Positions 6,518 to 10,266 of a stretch of 10,266 nt of DNA are shown in pieces. Source of the DNA: Clostridiaceae bacterium (GTDB lineage: Bacteria > Bacillota > Clostridia > Saccharofermentanales > DTU023); the NCBI GenBank assembly GCA_012728535.1, contig JAAYEX010000124.1, forward strand, positions 1 to 10,266. The letters are read 5' to 3'. The position numbers and the translations under genes are program-made. Below the pieces are notes generated by a model. The model had not been told where the DNA came from. It saw only the letters and a program-made list of their open reading frames with translations, and made no database searches. The stretch's first letter is position 1; every line of letters begins with the position of its first letter.

Positions 6518-6538
6518 CTGATATAGATTCGGTATCAG
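6518..6538 (+). other. Stem-loop just after trpB
   Basis: CTGATA (6518-6523) pairs with TATCAG (6533-6538) around a nine-base loop, starting eight bases after the trpB stop. There is no T-run, so it is more likely to protect the mRNA 3' end than to terminate transcription. Confidence 0.4.
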
Positions 6539-6552
6539 GCAATACGATATAT

Positions 6553-6581
6553 TTGACATATTGATCTACTTGTGACATTCT
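6553..6581 (+). promoter_or_regulatory. Candidate promoter of the cold-shock gene
   Basis: A perfect -35 TTGACA (6553-6558) is followed after 17 bases by CATTCT (6576-6581). This -10 is weak, but an extended-10 TG at 6573-6574 may compensate. Transcription would start near 6588 and give a leader of about 120 bases, a length typical of csp mRNAs. The poor -10 lowers confidence. Confidence 0.45.
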
Positions 6582-6611
6582 TAGCAGCGTATTCAAGACT
6601 AATGCAACATC

Positions 6612-6669
6612 CTCACAAGTTTGCGGATCATTGTACTTTGATGGTTTAAAAATCATGTGAGTTTTTTTT
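6612..6669 (+). terminator. Hairpin with T8: trpB terminator or csp leader attenuator
   Basis: CTCACA (6612-6617) pairs with TGTGAG (6656-6661), immediately followed by eight T (6662-6669). The interior can form weaker pairs, GTTT with AAAT near the base and ATCA/TGAT at 6627-6642. The long interior makes this a mediocre terminator. If the promoter at 6553 is real, the element lies within the cold-shock leader and could be an attenuator; otherwise it ends the trpB transcript. Confidence 0.5.
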
Positions 6670-6675
6670 GTTTTA

Positions 6676-6711
6676 ATTGGGTACGAAAAAATTTTTATGG
6701 AGGTACCCAAT
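6676..6711 (+). promoter_or_regulatory. 9-bp perfect stem holding the csp start codon
   Basis: ATTGGGTAC (6676-6684) is exactly complementary to GTACCCAAT (6703-6711). The 18-base loop carries AAAAAATTTTT and most of the Shine-Dalgarno GGAGGT (6699-6704). The 3' arm includes the last two Shine-Dalgarno bases and the A and T of the start codon (6710-6711), so the folded mRNA should initiate poorly. It is a candidate RNA switch, temperature-responsive or opened by the cold-shock protein, an RNA-melting chaperone. A DNA operator with the same symmetry is the alternative. Confidence 0.6.
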
Positions 6712-6922
6712 GAACAACGGTACAGTAAAATGGTTTAACTCAGAAAAGGGCTTCGGCTTCATTTCTAACGATGATGGCGGCGATGATGTATTTGTACATT
6801 TCTCAGCTATCCAGTCTGATGGTTTCAAGTCTTTGAACGAAGGCCAGAAGGTTTCTTTCGATATCGAAGCAGATCCTAAAGACAGCAGCAAGCTCAGAGC
6901 TGCAAACGTTGTTGTTCTTTAA
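6710..6922 (+). CDS. Cold-shock protein (CspA/CspB family)
   Basis: This 70-residue single-domain OB-fold protein binds single-stranded RNA and DNA and melts mRNA structure, helping translation at low temperature and sometimes acting as an antiterminator. It begins MNNGTVKWFNSEKG. RNP1 is KGFGFI (13-18) and RNP2 is VFVHF (27-31). Length and ending (AANVVVL) are typical. The ATG at 6710 is chosen because GGAGGT lies five bases upstream and the protein then starts at the family's normal N-terminus. A longer frame from a TTG at 6677 would add 11 residues translated through the Shine-Dalgarno sequence. A strong terminator follows, so it is monocistronic. Its start codon lies in a perfect stem. 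Confidence 0.95.
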   Translation: MNNGTVKWFNSEKGFGFISNDDGGDDVFVHFSAIQSDGFKSLNEGQKVSFDIEADPKDSSKLRAANVVVL

Positions 6923-6945
6923 TCAGACAGCAAAGAAATCAGAAT

Positions 6946-6977
6946 AAACGGGACAGCGTCAAAACTGCCCCGTTTTT
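6946..6977 (+). terminator. Intrinsic terminator after the cold-shock gene
   Basis: AAACGGGACAG (6946-6956) pairs with CTGCCCCGTTT (6965-6975) with one internal A-C mismatch and an eight-base loop. The run of T at 6973-6977 overlaps the end of the stem. It lies 24 bases after the stop codon and is strong. Confidence 0.85.
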
Positions 6978-6980
6978 ATT

Positions 6981-7009
6981 TGGACAAAATAATTCTGATA
7001 GCGCATAAT
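6981..7009 (+). promoter_or_regulatory. Promoter of the mgtE transcription unit
   Basis: TGGACA (6981-6986) and CATAAT (7004-7009), each one base from consensus, are exactly 17 bases apart and directly follow the cold-shock terminator. The predicted start, about 7016-7017, falls at the first bases of the hairpin at 7015-7034. The leader to mgtE is then about 160 bases. Confidence 0.65.
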
Positions 7010-7014
7010 GACGA

Positions 7015-7042
7015 GTGGAGTAAATATTCTCCACGTTTTTTT
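7015..7042 (+). terminator. GTGGAG/CTCCAC hairpin with T7, at or near the mgtE transcript 5' end
   Basis: GTGGAG (7015-7020) pairs with CTCCAC (7029-7034) around an eight-base loop, then G and seven T (7036-7042). By shape it is an intrinsic terminator and may back up the one at 6946-6977. However, the promoter predicted at 6981-7009 would start transcription at the base of this stem. It could then be a 5'-terminal stem-loop protecting the mRNA, or a promoter-proximal terminator. Confidence 0.6.
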
Positions 7043-7061
7043 AACAGATTAGGAGGAAACT

Positions 7062-7139
7062 ATGGATTCGCATCCAGAACCTGGCAGTTGTTGCCGCAAA
7101 ATAAAAAGCAATGGATGTAGAGCCTTAGTCTCTGACTAA
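7062..7139 (+). CDS. Putative regulatory leader peptide upstream of mgtE (25 codons)
   Basis: An ATG at 7062 lies five bases after a consensus AGGAGG (7051-7056) and opens a 25-codon frame ending in TAA at 7137-7139. The peptide begins MDSHPEPGSCCRKIK and ends CRALVSD. The early Asp2, Pro5, Glu6 and Pro7 recall the acidic/proline N-terminus of MgtL (MEPDPTP), on which ribosomes are destabilised at low Mg2+; the rest is unlike MgtL. The last third of the ORF contains one arm of a stem (7117-7125) that competes with another stem hiding the mgtE ribosome binding site. The strong Shine-Dalgarno sequence and this overlap argue for a translated regulatory ORF. Cys10, Cys11 and Cys19 leave open a metal-binding or Cys-sensing role. 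I recognise no family. Confidence 0.65.
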   Translation: MDSHPEPGSCCRKIKSNGCRALVSD

Positions 7140-7171
7140 ACTTCACAGCAGGCTCTACCTTAAGGAGAGCC
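7117..7171 (+). promoter_or_regulatory. Competing stems controlling the mgtE ribosome binding site
   Basis: Stem I is a perfect 9-bp pairing of GTAGAGCCT (7117-7125) with AGGCTCTAC (7150-7158), with an inner stem TAGTC/GACTA (7126-7138). Stem II pairs GGCTCT (7151-7156) with AGAGCC (7166-7171), and CC (7158-7159) with GG (7164-7165). It buries the mgtE Shine-Dalgarno AAGGAG (7162-7167), with the two A bases in the loop. Both stems use 7151-7156 because AGAGCC occurs twice, so they exclude each other. The 5' arm of stem I lies inside the leader ORF. Full translation of the leader should break stem I and favour stem II (mgtE off); an early stall or drop-off should favour stem I (mgtE on). The pairings are directly visible, and the regulatory logic is inferred. 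Confidence 0.65.
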
Positions 7172-7175
7172 ATTT

Positions 7176-8510
7176 ATGAAAGAAAAAATCCTCAGCCTGA
7201 TTGAACAAGGCAAATTCTTTGAGGCACGAAACGAAATAAGCAATCTGAATGTGGTCGATGCTGCTCAGCTATTCGAAGAAGTCGAGCAAAGGCATATACT
7301 ATTGGTGTTCAGAATTTTGCCCAAGGCCTTTTCTTCGGAAGTCTTTTCCTACATGTCATTTGATCTACAAAAGTATGTGATTGACTCCATGACAGATGAA
7401 GAAGCGATCAAGGTTCTTGATGATCTCTACCTGGACGACGCCGTCGATTTTTTAGAAGAAATGCCGGCGAATGTTGTAAAGCGAATCTTGAAGAATACCG
7501 ACAAGGACATGCGTGACCTCATCAACCAGTTCCTGGACTATCCGGCAGATTCAGCCGGCAGCCTGATGACCATCGAATATGTCGACCTGAAAAAAGAGAT
7601 GACGGTAGCTCAGGCATTGCAGTACATCAAAAGGATCGGTATAGACAAGAGAACGATTAATACCTGTTTCGTCATGGATCAAAGCCGGATACTCGAGGGC
7701 CGAATTTCACTGAGGAGACTGATTCTAAGTGATGAAACAGAAATTATCAAAGACATCATGGATACAGAGGGTGTTTCAGTCAACACCCACGATGACCAGG
7801 AAGAGGTCGCTGCCCTGTTCAGAAAGTACGACTACTACGTTATGCCTGTCGTCGACAAGGAAAATCGGCTTGTCGGCATAATAACCGTCGATGACGTCCT
7901 GGACGTTATCGATCAGGAAGCAACGGAAGATATTCAGAGGATGGCAGCTATGCGACCATCCGAAGCGGAGTATTTGAAAACAGGCAACTGGTCATTAACC
8001 AAGCACAGGCTGCCCTGGCTCCTGGTTCTCATGATTTCCGCCACTTTTACCGGCGGAATTATCAGCAGATATGAAAGTGCCTTGCAGACTACGATTATCT
8101 TGACCGCATTCATACCGATGCTCATGGATACAGGTGGAAATTCGGGCTCACAGTCTTCTTCCCTGATCATCAGAGGCCTGGCTTTAGGACAAATAGAAAC
8201 CAGGGACTTCTTTCAGGTAATCTGGAAAGAATTTTCAGTAGGCTCTTTCTCAGGCGCTATCCTGGCTGCAGTCAATTTTTTGAGAATCTACTTCTTAGAA
8301 AAGGTAGACTTGAATATTGCTATTACCGTGTCCTTGACATTGTTTGTCACGGTTGTTTTAGCCAAGGTGGTCGGCGGCATATTACCCCTGGCAGCTAAAA
8401 GGCTGAAAATGGATCCGGCAGTCATGGCAGGTCCTCTGATTACAACGATTGTTGATGCTGTTGTATTAATCATTTATTTTAATTTGGCTTCAATCTTTCT
8501 CGGTATATAA
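7176..8510 (+). CDS. mgtE: Magnesium transporter MgtE
   Basis: This 444-residue Mg2+ channel works as an inner-membrane homodimer gated by cytosolic Mg2+. Domains in order are the helical MgtE N-domain (about 30-130, ending DYPADSAGSLMT), two CBS domains (about 135-195 and 198-255, the second with YYVMPVVDKENRLVGIITVDDVLDVI), a connecting plug-like helix (about 255-278), and five membrane helices (about 280-443). Pore-family signatures are MDTGGNSGSQSSS (317-329) and MDPAVMAGPLITT (412-424), with the conserved pore aspartate as D427 in TTIVDAVV. Length is normal. AAGGAG at 7162-7167 lies eight bases before the ATG and can be sequestered in a hairpin. The usual Mg2+-sensing M-box leader is not visible; a leader-peptide arrangement takes its place. 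The macro-domain gene starts 21 bases downstream, so co-transcription is likely. Confidence 0.96.
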   Translation: MKEKILSLIEQGKFFEARNEISNLNVVDAAQLFEEVEQRHILLVFRILPKAFSSEVFSYMSFDLQKYVIDSMTDEEAIKVLDDLYLDDAVDFLEEMPANVVKRILKNTDKDMRDLINQFLDYPADSAGSLMTIEYVDLKKEMTVAQALQYIKRIGIDKRTINTCFVMDQSRILEGRISLRRLILSDETEIIKDIMDTEGVSVNTHDDQEEVAALFRKYDYYVMPVVDKENRLVGIITVDDVLDVIDQEATEDIQRMAAMRPSEAEYLKTGNWSLTKHRLPWLLVLMISATFTGGIISRYESALQTTIILTAFIPMLMDTGGNSGSQSSSLIIRGLALGQIETRDFFQVIWKEFSVGSFSGAILAAVNFLRIYFLEKVDLNIAITVSLTLFVTVVLAKVVGGILPLAAKRLKMDPAVMAGPLITTIVDAVVLIIYFNLASIFLGI

Positions 8511-8530
8511 TATTTAAAAGGAGTTACGCC

Positions 8531-9514
8531 ATGCCTTTTAAAATTGTTCAACAAGATATTACTAAGATTAAAGCAGATGCTATTGTCAATGCCGGAAACA
8601 CAAGCCTGAAAATGGGCGGCGGTGTTTCAGGAGCTATCTTCAAAGCTGCGGGAGCGGAAAAACTGCAGACCGCCTGCGCCGGTCTGGCCCCGATCAAGAC
8701 AGGAGAAGCTGTGATCACACCCGGCTTTGATCTGCCGGCAAAGAAGATTATTCACACAGCAGGCCCCGTCTACCAGCCATTCAATCAGGGGGAGAGTAAA
8801 AGGCTCCTCCGGGCTGCCTACAATAGTTCCCTGCAGCTGGCAGTCGATAATGGCTGCGAAAGCATTGCCTTTCCTCTGCTATCGAGCGGTATCTACGGCT
8901 ATCCGCAGGACGAGGCCCTGCAGGTCGCAAGTGCGTCAATTACAGATTTCCTCCGAGATCATGAGCTGGACGTAACCCTTGTTGTTTTTGACAAGTCCGC
9001 CTTTAATCCTGACAAGGAGTTGCTGGGTAAAGTCGCAAGCTACATTGACGATCACTACATAGCGACTTTCGAAAGCGGTCACAAACAAAGGCTTGAGCAC
9101 AGGGACAAGAGCAGCTACGAAGTGAGGCTGCTTTCCGCTCCTTCCAAAACGATCGAAGAGTTAATCGGCGATCTGGATGAGCCCTTTTCAGATTTGCTCC
9201 TGCGCCTGATCGACGCTAAGGGAATGACTGATGTAGAGGTATACAAGCGCGCCAATATCGATCGAAAGTTATTTTCCAAGATCAGAAGCAACAGAGACTA
9301 CCGGCCAAGCAAGCGCACAGTCCTGTCTTTGGCCATCGCTTTGAGACTTTCTCTCGAAGAAACAGATGATTTATTGAAACGTGCAGGCTTCGCACTTTCG
9401 CACGCTGTTAAATCCGATGTTATCGTCGAATATTTCATCATCAATTCCCGATATGACATTTATGAAATCAATGAACTTCTTTTTGAATACGACCAGCCTC
9501 TGCTGGGGGCCTGA
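8531..9514 (+). CDS. Macro-domain protein with C-terminal XRE-like helical domain
   Basis: This 327-residue cytoplasmic protein has two parts. Residues 1-165 form a macro domain, a fold that binds ADP-ribose and often removes it from proteins or hydrolyses O-acetyl-ADP-ribose. It shows DAIVNAGNTSL (16-26), the glycine loop GGGVSGAIFKAAG (29-41), HTAGP (75-79) and the second loop SSGIYGYP (118-125). NAGN replaces the usual NAAN, and the Asp common after GGGV in MacroD-type hydrolases is Ser. After a charged linker (166-205), residues 206-327 form a helical domain with an XRE/HTH-like core, about 233-287 (DRKLFSKIRSNRDYRPSKRT is its most conserved-looking part), and a tail ending YEINELLFEYDQPLLG. 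I recall this tail in stand-alone proteins near VWA, PP2C and Ser/Thr kinase genes. AAAAGGAG lies seven bases before the ATG. It may be an ADP-ribose-responsive regulator; activity on DNA is unproven. Confidence 0.85.
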   Translation: MPFKIVQQDITKIKADAIVNAGNTSLKMGGGVSGAIFKAAGAEKLQTACAGLAPIKTGEAVITPGFDLPAKKIIHTAGPVYQPFNQGESKRLLRAAYNSSLQLAVDNGCESIAFPLLSSGIYGYPQDEALQVASASITDFLRDHELDVTLVVFDKSAFNPDKELLGKVASYIDDHYIATFESGHKQRLEHRDKSSYEVRLLSAPSKTIEELIGDLDEPFSDLLLRLIDAKGMTDVEVYKRANIDRKLFSKIRSNRDYRPSKRTVLSLAIALRLSLEETDDLLKRAGFALSHAVKSDVIVEYFIINSRYDIYEINELLFEYDQPLLGA

Positions 9515-9524
9515 TAGCAGAAAT

Positions 9525-9562
9525 GTCGCTTTCCGGGCGACCATTTGACTTTCAAAAAAGTC
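9525..9562 (+). other. Two small stem-loops between macro and VWA genes
   Basis: GTCGC (9525-9529) pairs with GCGAC (9537-9541), and GACTTT (9547-9552) pairs with AAAGTC (9557-9562). Neither is followed by a T-run, so read-through into the VWA gene is likely. TTGACT at 9545-9550 could be a -35, but only a poor TTAAGA is found 17 bases later. Confidence 0.3.
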
Positions 9563-9603
9563 CATCCTTAAGACACGAATAAGTCTCTGGGAGGATTTTT
9601 AAA

Positions 9604-10257
9604 ATGAAAAAAGGATCAATTGAATTAGTCTTTATTTTGGACAAAAGCGGATCTATGGCGGGCTTGGAAAGTGACACCATCGGTGGATATAACTCAATGC
9701 TCGACAAACAGAAGGCTCTAGATGGTGAATGTCGCATCACCACCGTGCTCTTTGATCACAACTACGAACTGCTCCACGACCGCATCGATATTCATGCAGT
9801 AAGCCCTATCTCTGACCAGGAATATTTTGTTGGCGGCATGACCGCCCTGGTCGATGCTGTCGGACTGACCATCAGCAAGATCGCCAAGGCTCAGAAAAAT
9901 ACCGCAGAAGAATATCGTGCCGAGAAAGTAATGTTTGTAATCATCACTGACGGTCATGAAAACGCCAGTAAGGAATACTCAGCTGACAAAGTAAAAAAGA
10001 TGATTGAAAAACAGAAGAAGGAGTTTGACTGGGAATTTGTTTTCCTGGGCGCAAACATTGATGCAGTTGAAACTGCGGGAAGTCTTGGCATTTCAGCTGA
10101 CAGGGCGGTTGATTATCTTTCCGACAGCAAGGGAACCCGGTTAAGCTATCAGGCAATGTCAAGCGCAGTAGCGGCTTATCGGCAGTTGGGGAAAATTGAT
10201 GAATCATCCCTGGAGAAAATCCGTACTGATAAGCGAAAGTGCGGAACCAGAAAATAA
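9604..10257 (+). CDS. Cytoplasmic von Willebrand factor A (VWA) domain protein
   Basis: This 217-residue protein is almost entirely one VWA domain, a metal-dependent protein-interaction fold. It shows a complete MIDAS: D13-x-S15-x-S17 in DKSGSM, Thr80 in GGMTAL and Asp116 in ITDGHEN. Further family features are the early SIELVFILDKSGSM, GGYNSMLDKQ, and the late WEFVFLGANIDA stretch. There is no signal peptide or membrane helix, so it should act in the cytoplasm, unlike many adhesive VWA proteins. The start is fixed by GGGAGGA (9589-9595) eight bases upstream. It follows the macro/XRE-like gene by 89 bases on the same strand without an obvious terminator between them. Similar small VWA proteins are associated with Ser/Thr kinase and PP2C phosphatase genes or with tellurite/stress clusters; whether such genes follow cannot be seen because the window ends ten bases later. 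Confidence 0.88.
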   Translation: MKKGSIELVFILDKSGSMAGLESDTIGGYNSMLDKQKALDGECRITTVLFDHNYELLHDRIDIHAVSPISDQEYFVGGMTALVDAVGLTISKIAKAQKNTAEEYRAEKVMFVIITDGHENASKEYSADKVKKMIEKQKKEFDWEFVFLGANIDAVETAGSLGISADRAVDYLSDSKGTRLSYQAMSSAVAAYRQLGKIDESSLEKIRTDKRKCGTRK

Positions 10258-10266
10258 GGTCAAAAA

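Noticed and set aside
6677..6709. TTG start giving an 81-residue cold-shock protein
   Set aside because: The extra 11 residues are encoded by the hairpin and the Shine-Dalgarno region, and the family N-terminus begins at the ATG at 6710, which has its own ribosome binding site.
7010..7175. M-box (ykoK) Mg2+ riboswitch upstream of mgtE
   Set aside because: This is the usual leader for mgtE in Gram-positives, but the conserved M-box core sequences are not recognisable and no terminator lies just before mgtE. The stems seen instead involve a short ORF and the Shine-Dalgarno sequence. A covariance-model search would settle it.
1..10266. CRISPR array, tRNA or rRNA genes, insertion sequence or transposase
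   Set aside because: No regularly spaced direct repeats, no tRNA-like cloverleaf with a CCA end, no rRNA-like sequence and no transposase motifs were seen on either strand.

Overview
The window reads as a chromosomal segment of a Gram-positive anaerobe, most likely a clostridial member of the Bacillota. GC content looks moderate, strong AGGAG-type ribosome binding sites precede most genes, the substrate-binding protein is a lipoprotein with an LAAC lipobox, and intrinsic terminators with U-runs are common. This placement is inferred from style, not from a marker gene. All recognisable genes lie on the + strand.

Layout: (1) 1-590 holds a decayed C-terminal remnant of a YkvI-like membrane protein, abutting a short palindrome. 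(2) 679-2430 is a Na+/phosphate cotransporter with a C-terminal PhoU-like domain, closed by a terminator. (3) 2581-5024 is a polar amino-acid ABC transporter operon (lipoprotein, permease, ATPase) with its own promoter, a palindrome in the promoter spacer and a stem-loop after the lipoprotein gene. (4) 5054-6510 is a stand-alone trpB. It is preceded by a promoter, a 13-codon leader peptide with three Trp codons (MFTVNQAWWPWRR) and a set of mutually exclusive hairpins ending in a terminator, a classical ribosome-mediated tryptophan attenuator. (5) 6553-6977 is a cold-shock protein gene whose start codon lies in a perfect 9-bp stem. (6) 6981-8510 is mgtE, a Mg2+ channel. It is preceded by an unannotated 25-codon leader ORF and two competing stems, one of which hides the mgtE Shine-Dalgarno sequence; no M-box riboswitch is seen. 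(7) 8531-10257 holds a macro-domain protein fused to an XRE-like helical domain, then a cytoplasmic VWA protein, probably in the mgtE transcription unit or read through from it.

The most notable content is regulatory. Two different peptide-coding leaders sit within about 2 kb: one would sense charged tRNA-Trp by transcription attenuation, and the other is arranged as a translational attenuator that would turn mgtE on when leader translation fails early. Its early Asp, Pro and Glu codons recall the proteobacterial MgtL leader, in which low Mg2+ destabilises ribosomes on acidic/proline codons. The mgtE leader is the best candidate for an undescribed system. The macro/XRE-like fusion next to a VWA gene is a second, weaker candidate, for an ADP-ribose-linked regulatory module that may continue beyond the right edge.
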